NCBI GenBank assembly: GCA_963585895.1
Contig: OY757904.1
Location: 65,084,961 to 65,148,960, forward strand
Length of the DNA stretch: 64,000 nucleotides
Direction of reading: 5' to 3'
DNA from: Sepioteuthis lessoniana
Lineage: Eukaryota > Mollusca > Cephalopoda > Myopsida > Loliginidae
Shown here: one piece after another, positions 33,755 to 45,369 of the stretch
How the letters are laid out: each line of letters begins with the position of its first letter
Position numbering within the stretch: the first letter of the stretch is position 1
Program-made: the position numbers and the translations under genes
Notes under the pieces: model-generated
The model's input: only the letters and a program-made list of their open reading frames with translations
The model's database searches: none
What the model was told of the DNA's origin: nothing

Positions 33755-34670
33755 CTAAATACTAGGAATACGTAACGGGATACACAGAATTATATAAGAC
33801 AATTGAAGTACTATTCAAATCGGGTGCTTACTGTAGCTTGATGTCCGTGAATGTCACCTAACCAATCCATATTTCCTTTGGAGTATTTGATCTCTTTTAA
33901 GTGCCTCATACTTAATAAAGGTTTTGGAATAAACTCTAGAGAAACCGTTGCGTATGACTGGCTATCTTTTAAAAAGAAAGATCAATAGAGTTGACTTAAA
34001 TAACTTAGTTATAAGACATTTTTTATATTTAGATAATATTTCACATTCCTCAATGAAATGAGTTAAGAATGGCTTGTGTTTTTATCGAACTAATTAATGA
34101 CTTATCATGGACTTAGATTTGCTTTTAGATTCCAAGTTTGAGAAATTCTGTTATTCTCTTGTAGTTTCTCATAGTAAGGAGAATTACAGCAAGAAAGTAT
34201 TCCAATGAAGTTCTAAGCTATTCTTTATGATATATCGAACAATAATATGTAAAATGTTAGTTAGAAACACCGGGAAATCATTATTATAGCATTCTTTTTT
34301 TGTTTTTAATCAAGTCATCACTTCTTTCGAATAGTGAATGTTGGGAGAATATACACCCATCTTCATCAAAAATCCGTCATCACCCGCAAATAAATCGATG
34401 ACAGAATATATTTAGATCTAAGTCAGAATATCATAGACTAAGAGCTAGCAGTATTGTGTCATAGCTTTTTGCTTTGCGAACATTAGGCAAACATGTAACG
34501 ATATTTTAATCAGTTTTTATACTATTGTATGAAACATGAATAGAATTGTAATCTAGTGTGTGATGCATTTAAATTATTTTCGTGACTATTTTATATCAAT
34601 TTCATGATCCTTGTTTCATTTACTGTGTTAGTTTAATTCATTCTCTAGTGTTTTAAGTATTCCACCTTAT
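33755..34670. other. no gene recognised
   Basis: AT-rich; nothing supported. Confidence 0.4.
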
Positions 34671-34676
34671 TCGAAT

Positions 34677-34775
34677 TTTCACACCAGCGTTAGCTGGTAG
34701 TCTTTCACTGGAGTCTGAGTCAGTGCCAGTCTTCAAGTCTCATGGAAGTTTTTTATTATTTTTATCAATATTTTA
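34677..34775 (-). mobile_element. R2/R4-type LINE, minimal 3'-end fragment (C0)
   Basis: GTTAGCTGGTAGTCTTTCAC then TGGAGTCTGAGTCAGTG is the 3' terminus seen also at 22.51 and 34.80 kb. It is cut after about 100 bp, at a TTATTATTTTTATCA run. Confidence 0.6.
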
Positions 34776-35205
34776 CGCCCTGGAGACTTTCACACATCAT
34801 AGTTAGCTGATGACCTTTCAGTGGAGTGTGAGTGACGGGAAGTCTCCACAAGTCTCATGGACTCTTCTCAGTATTCAGACCGATCTTAATAATTCTGGAT
34901 GGTCTCCATTTATGCTCTTATTTCAAGTCCTCCAGTCCCTCTTTCAGTCCTTTGATGACTCTACGAATGGCACAGATGACAATTGATATTGCTGACACTT
35001 TCATGTCCCATAGATTTTTTTTATTTCTCTAGCAAGATCTTTGTGATTACCTTTTCGCTTTGTTTTAATTTTAATCTGTGGTCTGCTAGGACGGTAAAGT
35101 CCGTTATTCGACAGGTTCTCTTCTTTCGGTTCACTAGGTCCGGTCTTACGCCGGAGATTAGTTGATTCGTTTGTATCTCAAAATCCCAGAGATTATTATT
35201 ATCAT
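34776..35205 (-). mobile_element. R2/R4-type LINE, 3'-end fragment (C1)
   Basis: On the minus strand it begins after an (AATAAT/GAT) run with LWDFEIQTNQLISGVRPDLV. This is the start of the restriction-like endonuclease (family RRPDLV). It continues to the 3' terminus. The size and start point match the fragment at 5284-5720. Frames are interrupted. Confidence 0.7.
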
Positions 35206-38200
35206 TATTATTTACTCCTTGAGGGTTTTCATATCTGTTTTTTGCTGATAGTTTTATTACTGAAGTTTGAGTGACAGCAAGTTACCACAAGTCTCCAGGA
35301 CTCTTTTCGGTATTCTCTCCGTTCTCAATAATGTTGTAGTTATGATGGTCTTAAATCGTCCTACTACTTCCAAGTCCTCCAGTCCCTTTTGATAATACTT
35401 TGGTGATTGTACTAAAAACAACAATCACGATTGGTATAAATGTCACCATCATGTTCCATATTTTTTCAATTGCCTAACGAGGTCCAGGTACTTATCCTTC
35501 TTCACCCTCTACTTTATTTTTATACTGTCAGCCGGGACACTAAAGTTGATAATTTCGCAAATTCTCTTTTTTTTGTTGATTATCATAAATTCTGGTCCCC
35601 TTGCAGAGATTAGGTGATCCTTATGTATATCAAAGCCCCAAAAGAGTTATTGTGCGTTATTGTCTGGGACAGATGCTTAGTTGTGCATATACCATGTATT
35701 CGTATGATCAAATTTAAATTTCTTGCACATCTCCCAGTAGATCCCCTTGCCAACCAAGTCGTTTCTAGCCTTATACATCTTCTGTGCTAAGTTGCTGCAT
35801 TAGCTTTTCATGTGATTGATGGTTTCGTCTCTATTACCACATAGCCTACATTTGCTCTTTTGTGTCATATCTATCCTCGCTTTGATATAATTGGTTCTTA
35901 TGACGTTGATTTGTGCTGCTATTAAGAGAGACTCTTTTACTCTCTTAAGGTTTCCCTTTCTTAGCTAGGTTCACATGTTCTCGTGTGATATATTGTATAT
36001 TAGTTGTTTAAAACGCCAATACAGTTGTTGTTCTTCCCAGTTTTGTATCCTAGTTATTGTCATTCCGTTGTCTATCGTATTGTCAGTATTGTTTCTGTCC
36101 TCCTTCAAGCTTTTCTATGTAGTCCTCAAGTCGTTGAATCAATGCGTCAACAAAGTCTTCAGTACTAGCAAATCCTCTTCCTCTCTCTCCTTTCTTGATA
36201 CATGCGATGTAATGCCTTTTGCCTGGTCATATGTTTTCTTGTTCTTTAGTCAATTTGCTTAAGTTCTTTGGTCCATTTCAAAAAAGGTTCCGAATATCTT
36301 ACGAGAATATATAGCCCAAGTATTATTCCTTTAATAAGGTTTCTGCTACATAATTTTAGTCTTGAATAGCTTTCTGGCTCTCTTGAGATATTAAGCCTTA
36401 CTTTTTTCTTTCATCTCCACTTGTTCGATGATGACAGCCGCCAAGATGCCCAAGTACTTTTATGTTTCCTTTTCTCCGAGCGTTCTAATCTTATATTGGC
36501 TTGGTAGTTTCATTCCGTCTGTCAGGTGTCGTATACCGCTTTTCATTACTATCATGGCAAATTTTTCGATGCCAAATACCATCCCTATGTCCAGACTATT
36601 TTAACTGCGTGTACTAGAATCTCTAGTTCTTTTTCAATTTTTGCAGATGGTTTGATGTCGTTCACGTACATTAGATGATTGATCTTTTCTTGCGACTGAG
36701 TTTGTATCCGCCTGTGAATCTTATGAGTATGTCATTAAGTTACATCATGGCAGTTATAAATAGTAACAGTGATGGTGAATCTACTTGAAATATACCTCTT
36801 TGGACCTTTAATTTAGCCATGCTTCTCCCTTTTGCTGTCAATCCCACTCTCAAGACTTTCATGGTTATCTAGATATTGTTCATGACTTCATGTGATATTT
36901 TGTAAATTTTGAGGCATTTTATTTTCCAACTTTGCCAGAACATACCATATACCTTTTTGTAGTCGATCCAGGCCAAAACTAGATTTTTCTGTCTGCTCTT
37001 GCTCTCGTTTAGGTTGTGCTGATCAATGTAGAATAACTCTCCTGTGTCTCTGGATCCTTTGCAGCATCCTTTCTGTTCCTCCAGGAACAATCTGTGGCTT
37101 TTTAGCGAGTTGTAAATCTCTTCTCTTTATTGTGCGGTTAGTATTTTCCACATCATCGGTAGGCAGGTTATGGGTCTGTTGTTATTTTTGTGCGGTTTCT
37201 TTGATTGGGTCGTTTTGGATCAATGTAGTCTTTCCTTTGGTCATCCTTTCGGGTACGTGTGCTTCTTGTATCCAGTTGTTCATTTCTATTGCTAGATTGT
37301 CGTGAATGGATATTAATTTCTTGAACCAGAAACCATGTATTCCATCATGGCCTGGCCTTTTCCAATTTTATATTTTTATACTGTTGTTTTGAGTAAATCG
37401 ATGTGTATTTCCGCTTTTGGCCCTTCTTCGAGTACTTCTAATTCTTTTGTCATATTGTTTATCCATTCGGCTTTTTCGTTATGTTTTCTCGGTTGTCATA
37501 TTTTAGTCCAAAATATTTCGGTTTCTCTTTCATTTAGTCGTTGTTATGTCTTCGTATCATATCATCCTGGTTGTTGATAGAATTTTCTTTTGTTGTTTTG
37601 GGATGTCCTGTTTTGTCTGTATAGCTTTGCCCTTTTTCGATATCTATTTAATCTTCCTTCTTTCGCTAGTACTTTCTGGTTTATTTCCTCAAGTTGTATT
37701 GTTATTTTATTTTGTGTTACTTTTTTTCTCTACATATTCCAGTGTCTTTCCTTTGTTTTATTATTTTGGCCTTTTTACGCATTTTTTTTTATCTGTGTTT
37801 CCAGTCGAATTTCCTATCTTGGTTTGACTTTATCTTCGTGCTTTTTGAGGGGATCACAATTTTCTTACAAACTCATTTTCTTACTGTATATATTAGTTCA
37901 TTTAATTCGGCTATATTATTTGTTGATATATAAGGTAGTACTTCATTTTTTTCTTTACCTTCAAAACCGTTCTCCATTCTATGTTCCTTTGTGATGGCAA
38001 GTTAGTCTTTTACTCGTTCATAATTCTCTTTAAATTTTCTAGATTTACTTTTTGTTCTTGTATTAGTGTTCGCTCTGGGTTACTTGTTTGTACGTTGTTT
38101 GGTTGTGTGGTATTTCTATTGTCCGAAATTCACGGTTTATTTCGGTTAGACTGTTTTTGTATGTTGATACTTGGTGTGATATTTTATAACTATTTTGTTC

Positions 38201-38640
38201 ATTACTTAATTTCTGGTAATTTTCTAGTATTGCAAGGTCAGAAAACCAACCTTTCTTTATCATTGTTCTGACTTGGTTTGCTTGTTGTCTGAAAAGTAGC
38301 ACATTCTTTCCAGATCTCTATCATTCTTTTCCTATATCCTCTTTTTGTAGTGTTGCTCCTAACATAGCAGTGTAGTGCAAGCTGGTTATGTTTCCTAGTC
38401 AATGTTTTGTGGTATTTATCTTGTTGGTGTGGATCCTTAAATCGTCTTTTGTGTACCAGAAAAAAAGAACAGGCAACATTCGCAGGATGACCTCAAATTA
38501 CCCAATGTTGGTTATTAGGAGAGCACCTGATGATCATGTGACCTAAGCCTGTTTCCTGGGTCTGACGTTTTGTCATATTTTGATGGAAAATTTTATCATG
38601 CGTGGTATATTGTGGCTATAATAAACACAGAGGTTATTTA
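35206..38640 (-). mobile_element. R2/R4-type LINE relic, longest copy (3.4 kb)
   Basis: Minus-strand order: 5' region with NQVRTMIKKGWFSDLAILENYQKLS (38.06-38.30 kb); a long diverged middle; HVPERMTKGKTTLIQ; EEQKGCCKGSRDTGELFYIDQHNLNESKSRQKN and VLAWIDYKKVYGMFWQSW (RT palm with the first Asp, near 36.97 kb); INHLMYVNDIKPSAKIEKELE near 36.68 kb, where YMDD is degraded to YVND; zinc finger KCRLCGNRDETINHM near 35.83 kb; endonuclease remnants near 35.6 kb. Stops and frame changes are frequent. The 17-residue segment expanded at 6.8 kb is present here once, at about 36.69-36.72 kb. Confidence 0.85.
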
Positions 38641-38939
38641 TTATCAGGGAACTTGACACAGATGTGACCGAGAAATGTAACGATGACTGTTCATGATCAG
38701 CGGGTCACACAAAAAAGATAAAATTTCAAGTTTTAATTTAGTTAAAGTCCATTATCCTACTTTTTATGCCTTATTTCACGAACTAAGCACTGTTGTTGTT
38801 GATTTGCTGTTGTTGTTATTTCTTTTTCATTCATTAGTTTATTTTTGTTGTCATATAGTTGGTCAACAAGCTCCGTTGACTGCATGTCTGTGATATTGCA
38901 GCTCGAATATCTGTCCATCTTTTTATCTATGTCCATGCG

Positions 38940-39009
38940 ATTTTATATCTGTATCTCTCTCTCTCTCTGTCTCTTTCTCTGTCTCTATACGCACACACAT
39001 GCACATGCA

Positions 39010-39093
<84 letters not shown>
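38940..39093. repeat. (TC)n and (CA)n(TA)n compound microsatellites
   Basis: TC units at 38954-38985, CA units at about 39009-39064, then TA units to 39092. Confidence 0.95.
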
Positions 39094-39098
<5 letters not shown>

Positions 39099-39139
39099 GA
39101 AACAAATGGCACTTAGTTGTGAGCATCTTGTTTGAGCAA

Positions 39140-39390
39140 TACACAATTTAAACTATCGTAGAAAATAGAACAATAACCACTCCAATTTTAAACCAAGTAA
39201 TAATTTCAAGCTGAACCTATTTATTTCCCAATTCTCGTTGTAACGGAAAAAACAATAAAACTTCAAGTTTCCTGAATTAACATCCGACTGTGAACATGTT
39301 GATGCTTCAATTGAATAAAAAGTGAATGATTCTAACAATGGAAGGCTAATTAGAATCCATCAGTCATTATAAATATGTAAAAATGCTGTT
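39140..39390 (+). repeat. local duplication, left copy
   Basis: Shares, in order, AATTCTCGTTGTAACG, CCTGAATTAACA, TGTGAACATGTTGATGCT, TCTAACAATGGAAGGCTAAT and TAGAATCC with 39640-39880. Clearly diverged. Confidence 0.6.
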
Positions 39391-39509
39391 TTTACCATAA
39401 TGTATAGAATATCAAAAATCTTGGTTGTTTTAGAGGCATGGCTGCTTAAAAAATATATATATATTTTCATATATGTCAACTTTACTTATGCTGGAGTGGA
39501 GGGAGAGAG

Positions 39510-39553
39510 ACAGAGACAGAGACGGGGAGAGAGAGAGAGAGAGAGAGAGAGGA
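39510..39553. repeat. (GA)n microsatellite
   Basis: GA-rich run lying between the two copies of the local duplication. Confidence 0.9.
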
Positions 39554-39639
39554 AAATGTTGAGTATTTGTTTTTTTCAAACTGCACCGAGATTGAATCAA
39601 ACTCTTCACCTGTAGATTTATTTATGCTGGGCGTTCGCT

Positions 39640-39880
39640 ACACATAAATAGGCGAAAAGTGATTTACAGTATCTGTTATCCTAATTCTCGTTTTATCGAC
39701 AAAAAAGCAGTAAAATAATATCCCTCGCTTCCCGAATTAACAGTTGTTTGTGAAGATACTGATGCTAATATTTAGGTGTAAGTGCGTGGGTGAGAGAATC
39801 TCTGGGTCTAACAATGGAATCCTAATTAGAATCCTTCACGTATTTCAAATGTCATTATTGTCCGCTTTCACAATTTTGTG
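39640..39880 (+). repeat. local duplication, right copy
   Basis: AATTCTCGTTTTATCGAC, CCCGAATTAACAG, TCTAACAATGGAATCCTAAT and TAGAATCCTTCA parallel the left copy about 480 bp upstream. Confidence 0.6.
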
Positions 39881-39889
39881 CAAATCACG

Positions 39890-40975
39890 ACAATATTTGA
39901 GTTTTTAAATCTAAAAAAAATATCTTAAATGTACGCCAAATGTAATAAACATAGAAAGTTTAAATATGTGCAAATGGAATTAGCATGTCGATTGAAGAAG
40001 ACCTGAAGCAGTTAACTGTCAATAGTTAGTAGCCAACAATCGCGTCATTAAATCCAGCTTATACAGCTCCTTCTATCTCTCCTTTTATTCTCAACATATA
40101 AAGAATCATTTGAAAACATAAGGTTACTAGTGGCTAATCATATCAATTCTGCTGGATATTAAATCTAGTTTCCAGTTTCTGTCAACTGGTTTTGCTTTTG
40201 GCTTCTTTACACCTTCAGCTGCCTTTACACCGGCTCCTCGAAATCATCGCACTGAATTAACAAACCCCCGAGTACTTCACAATGAATAAATGAAGTGAAT
40301 ATTATCTAAACGCCGGCAGCACAGTCAAAGGCCGGATTCTCCAGGAACATCTTCGTTGTGTTGGTTATTATACACGTTGCAATATGACAGTTCCTTTTAT
40401 TTCAGTTTTAACTAATAGAGTATCACATTACTGAAAATAAACTGCCGGCGGTTATTAGAATGCATTCTTTCTCAATTATGATTCACAAATTGAATAAGAT
40501 ATGGTGTTCGTTTCGGGTTTAATTCTAATGAAATTATGGGAAGAGGTAGTAATACATTTTATGACTCTTGCCATTGCCTTCTGTATTATGTTTTGAAAAT
40601 GAGACTAAATGCTGACGTTGTTCTGTATTTAATGAAAGGGAGAGAAAAACAATGGATGATTGTATGAAATTAAATGTAGTAATGGAAGTCAGAGCAAGTA
40701 ATCTTTAAGAAATACTTCATGAATTCAGAGACGCTGAAAGAAAAATATGTTATGGCAATCTAAAACGAAACCTTTTAAATATAACATTGATTAAAATTAA
40801 AATAAAATCGAGTGTTATCTTTTTTTAAACCGGACCATGAAATATTCTTTTAATCGATAGATATATAATTGATTTACGATAGTAAAAAAACAATAGTATT
40901 ATCAAATGGTAAGTTTTAAAAATATTGCTAAATGTTACGAACCAAGCATACGAAATAAAAAGGAAAACAGGTTAT
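39890..40975. other. no gene recognised
   Basis: AT-rich; no recognisable frame or element. Confidence 0.4.
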
Positions 40976-40978
40976 TTG

Positions 40979-40979
<1 letters not shown>

Positions 40980-41012
<33 letters not shown>
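40980..41012. repeat. (ATC)n microsatellite
   Basis: About 11 ATC units. On the minus strand this is (GAT)n, the same trinucleotide found at the 3' ends of the RTE copies, but no RTE sequence adjoins it. Confidence 0.9.
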
Positions 41013-41015
<3 letters not shown>

Positions 41016-41370
41016 CACAGCAATAATTGAAACTCTTTAACTGTATGCCTAAATTGAAATACTTTTATAACATAGCAATACTTGCAACCATCTGACTAAG
41101 TGTAAATGAATGAATACTGTTAGCGATACTTCTAATAATTCACAAATTCTGCAAATAAATCATTAATATTGAATAGAATTATTAGCGCTAGATAGTGATC
41201 ACTAAAACTCTTTAACTGTGCAGAAACAATAACAAGACAAATGTGCAAACAAATAAGTTCTAACTCATTTAAAAATGAAATTACTAAAAACTGGTCACTT
41301 ACAAATAACAAATGTGTATGTTTTTAAATGTGTGCTAACAAATAACTGATAAATAAATTTCTGATAAAAG
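41013..41370 (+). repeat. composite dispersed repeat, minisatellite block (copy D4)
   Basis: Nearly collinear with 42352-42700: CAGCAATAATTGAAACTC, TTTAACTGTATGCC, CATCTGACTAAGTGTAAATG, TTAGCGATACTTCTAA, ACTGGTCACTTAC. Internal units of about 50-70 bp share the AACTGTGTGC...AAATAA theme. No head. Confidence 0.7.
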
Positions 41371-41374
41371 GATT

Positions 41375-42105
41375 CCCTGACACCCTCTCAGGATTTATTC
41401 CTGTATTCTATTATTTCTGGATGGACCTGTTGACTCCATCTAATGTCCGCACCAGCCTGATGTATGTAAGTACTAGGACCTTTGGAGCTTTGTGAAATGT
41501 AAAATACTTATGGAAGTTGATAGGTTTGTCAGACAGATTAACCCCCATAAAAATTGCAAAAGGAAATAAAATAAAAATTTCAATAAGCTGTAAAATAAAA
41601 ATCTTTATTTTATAAAATCACAATTTTTCGAAAGGGTTTTCTCATATATGTATGTGAATGTTTTCGCTGATAGAGTGAATATTTTAGTTTTTAGACAGCA
41701 CAAAATCAGTAATTAAATTTTAAGAAATAGACATTCAGAATATTAATAGTAAAAAAAAAAAAGATTCTTAAATTGTCCTTGAGTTGGCAAGTTAAGAAAT
41801 ACTTTTTAGGTGTGGTGATGAAGAGGTAGGGAGACTTTAGTCTCCGAGTGTTGAATCGTGTCGGTCTGTCGTGTTGGCGTCACTCTATATGCTGAAATAG
41901 GAACTCTGCTGGTCGAGAAGGTCTCTATTTGTTTGTGTTTAGTGAATCAAAAGGCTCGACCGAAAACATCTTTATTTTTAGTTTTTTTAAGTTTTTGATT
42001 GGTTCCTAATTCTTTATTATATTTTTCTTTTTTGTTTGACCGGAACAGTGCATCCAGCCGGGTGCACATAATCTTATTTCTGTCATTTAAACTTATAATC
42101 TCATA
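41375..42105. other. no gene recognised
   Basis: AT-rich, mixed; no supported gene. Lies between two blocks of the composite repeat. Confidence 0.4.
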
Positions 42106-42109
42106 GTGT

Positions 42110-42805
42110 GAACATCCGGTTCTCTACACTGCTCCAGTATCAATAGATCCTTCTTCATTGCCATTTCTCCATGGTCTTCACTGACCCAGAGTGACATCAC
42201 CAGATGGGGTCCTATCTATGCGTCAAATAAAAAGGTTTGACATTTAACTGCGTGTAAACAAATTACTTGTGCTAAATTAAATTGCTTGAAATTGAACTGT
42301 TCGATAATTTAACTATGTAAACAAATGACTGATGTTTAATTGAATTTTCAGAGAAACACAGCAATAATTGAAACTCTTTAACTGTGTGCTTAAATTGAAA
42401 TACTTTTATAACATAGCAATACTTGCAACCATCTGACTAAGTGTAAATGAATGAATCTGGTTAGCGATACTTCTAACATTTCACTGTCTGCAAATAAATC
42501 ATTAATATTGAATAGAATTATCAGCGCTTGATAGTAATCACTAAAACTATTTAACTGTGGAGAAACAATAGCAACACAAATGTGTCTACAAATAAGTTCT
42601 AACTCATTTAAAAATGAATTTACTTAAAAACTGGTCACTTACACATAATTAATGTGTATGTTTTTTAATGTGTGCTAACAAATAACAGATGTTAAATTAT
42701 TACTGTTACATACTAATACTTGAAACCATCTCACTGTGTGCAAAAGAATGATTAAGAGTAAATAGAATTATTCGTATTTCATGTAAATATTTGTAACCAT
42801 TTAAT
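42110..42805 (+). repeat. composite dispersed repeat, head plus minisatellite (copy D5)
   Basis: The head near 42205 (GGGGTCCTATCTATGCGTCAAA) is followed by TTTGACATTTAACTGCGTGT. At least seven diverged units follow, for example CATCTCACTGTGTGCAAAAG and CATTTAATTGTGTGCACC. It is the longest copy with a head in the window. Confidence 0.65.
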
Positions 42806-42809
42806 TGTG

Positions 42810-44210
42810 TGCACCCCACAAAATAAAAAAAAAAACTGGCTCTTCGAAAAGGTTACCGACAAAATGTTTTTACAAATCATATATTTAATCAATGTAAAAA
42901 AGAGAAATTGGCATTCAGTTACCAACAATGGTTAATATGCGAAAATAAAACATAGATCAAATCATTTAGTTGACCATACGATGGTAAGAAATTTCTATGC
43001 AAATGTATCCTAAAAGTAAATATAAAAGCCTCAATTATAAATAAAGATGAACTATACTTAATCAATATACTTTTAAAAATGCCAACAACTGCTGCGAAGA
43101 TTTTTAAAGATCTAAAAACGTAGATATAGAGTATGTCTTTATTTTTTTAAAACTATGCATAAAACAGTATATGTTCATACAACGTTCTACACGACTATTA
43201 CTTGTCATCTATTCATTTCACTTCCGAACATATCTAAATTCAAATTCTAATAACTCTAATTCAGTTCCTTTGGAAACAGAGAAACGTATCTCTTCTTGTA
43301 TCACCTAAAAGTAAAATAGTACATGGGACAAAGTATAAGTCTGAGTTGAGTTTGAGAAGAATGAGTTCTAGTTTTTTCTAATAACGTTTATCCTTACTGG
43401 AGATAAATTTACATTTTCACATTGTTTGGATTTTAAAAAATTTTTTTCTCATGGCGATGGTGAGTGAAATCTTTCAGCTGTACAATTATGACATGTAAAA
43501 TCAGTGGTAAAATAAGCTCAGATATCTTTCAAGATTTATTCAACAGCAATAGAACTTTCAGTACAAGATAATGTTAAAAGAGATAGAGCTGATTTGAGAA
43601 GAACTTGGTTTTAATAGAATTAGACGATTCTTTTGTATAGAATGATAAGAATTGCAGCAGAATTGAATGAATGGAATTTAAAAGGTAGAGAAAAAAGTTT
43701 GAATATTTTCCTTTTCTTTTAAAGACACCCCCACCCCCCATATATATATATATATATACATATAAAACATGATAATGGAGATGGTAATAGTTTCAGATCT
43801 TTTTTGGAAGAAAAAACTGTGCATTCTAAAACATGTAGAATGTATAAGACTGAATACAGGAAACGAATTGATATTTAAATGTAGACATAGTAACAATAGT
43901 CTGCTAAGATACTTATCAATTGAACAATTCCATAAATTATTACCATTTATTTAAAATGCTCTAAATAATGTGTCTACAATTTTTCATGTAAATGTCACGT
44001 GCATTTACAAGTTATCCTGCCTCTAAATCTCCCGCTAAATAGACGCTAGATTGTCAAAACTTTTCACAGTTCCTTCTGATTTGAATGCGCACAACATGAA
44101 AGTTTAAGTATCGGATTTCTTCAAACCATGAGTATATTATTTTTAAAGATTTTATACTTGATCAGTCATATAGTATCAGGCACTTTTTTAAACAAAACCT
44201 TGTTTTATTT
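42810..44210. other. no gene recognised
   Basis: AT-rich; a short (TA)n at 43740-43757. The 60-70 codon frames here show no motif. Confidence 0.4.
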
Positions 44211-44214
44211 TAAC

Positions 44215-44245
44215 AATATATATATATATATATATATACTTATGT

Positions 44246-44282
<37 letters not shown>

Positions 44283-44307
44283 GAGGTTGAGAGAGACAGA
44301 GAGAGAT

Positions 44308-44342
<35 letters not shown>

Positions 44343-44345
44343 ATA
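44215..44345. repeat. (TA)n then (GA)n microsatellite
   Basis: TA run at 44215-44238 followed by GA runs between about 44251 and 44340. Confidence 0.95.
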
Positions 44346-44349
44346 AGAG

Positions 44350-45110
44350 AGGGACGAAAAATTAAATGAGATCAACGAAAAACTTTCTATTGCAAGCTGC
44401 TCTAAAAATGCATCAAACTCAGTACCATCATACAATTTCTAAGAAAAACTCCTCGTACATAACTTAGCAAAAAAAGGTTGACTGCGTTTTTCCACGTGTT
44501 TCGTTTTCACTGATGGCAGAAAAGTCTAACAAAGAGAAGCACTGTTTTGCTGCCGGTTCTTCAGGAGAATATCTGATAATTTCAAGAATTTCCATTTCCT
44601 GGCGTTTCCTCATGCCTTAATTTTACCCCGACGCGTCCAAAAACATCAGAATAGATAAAAATTGGTCGTATTGAAAGTCTAAAAGCTAGCGAAATGTAAA
44701 TTTTAGTTAAAGAACAACATGCACCTTAAAAACACGCTTATTTCAACCTAATATTTACTTGACATGGGTTGAGTGTTCTTTGAAAATGAAAACAGGAACG
44801 CTGAGTCGTAAATTTGCATTTGGTGTTTAACTATTCAATAAAGATGAACGAGTTGACTGAAAAGTACAACAGCACCTTAAATGCACACTTAAGATTAGAG
44901 AAATAAGGGCATATATTTATTGCTGACGTTTGGCATTGAATATACCCAACAAAGAGAAGTACTAAAACTCTTTTCTCTGCATTTTAGATTATCATAATTT
45001 CTTAAAAGTTAATTATCGAACTTAACATGAAAAGAAAATAAATTAAACAAAAAGATAAAAAAGTTAAATTACCGTAATTATAACTGACGAAATTTGAAAA
45101 TAAAATAAAA
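44350..45110. other. no gene recognised
   Basis: AT-rich, no supported feature. Confidence 0.4.
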
Positions 45111-45119
45111 GGTAAAAAA

Positions 45120-45310
45120 ACGGAAATTCAATAAAACGAGGAGGTAACTGCTTAATCTCTTCCCCCTCCTACTCCAACCCACGTGTCTAGTCTGTTTTAT
45201 TTATCCATTGGATCTGAAGAAGTCCTGTTGTATTTTTCTTTGTGTTTTTGGTTTACACCAGAAACTGAAAAACAGGACAGAAATAAATTTATCATCCTAA
45301 ATTAAACGGT
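45120..45310 (+). repeat. two-copy dispersed repeat with conserved hairpin, copy 1
   Basis: Shares GTGTCTA.TCTG, TATTTATC..ATC, ATCTGAAGAA.TCCTGTT and AACAGGA..GAAATAAATTTAT.ATCCTAA with 61250-61460. GTCCTGTT (45222-45229) can pair with AACAGGAC (45271-45278). It ends with an AATAAA-like signal, so it may be the 3' end of a retroposed sequence. Confidence 0.6.
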
Positions 45311-45369
45311 CTTTGGTCTTTGGTTTTTTTTTCTTAAAAGGTATATATATATATATATAGAAATGGAAA

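Noticed and set aside
37335-38271. Several overlapping hydrophobic plus-strand frames that look like membrane proteins
   Set aside because: They are antisense to the lysine-rich part of the R2/R4-type LINE, which gives phenylalanine- and leucine-rich reverse translations.
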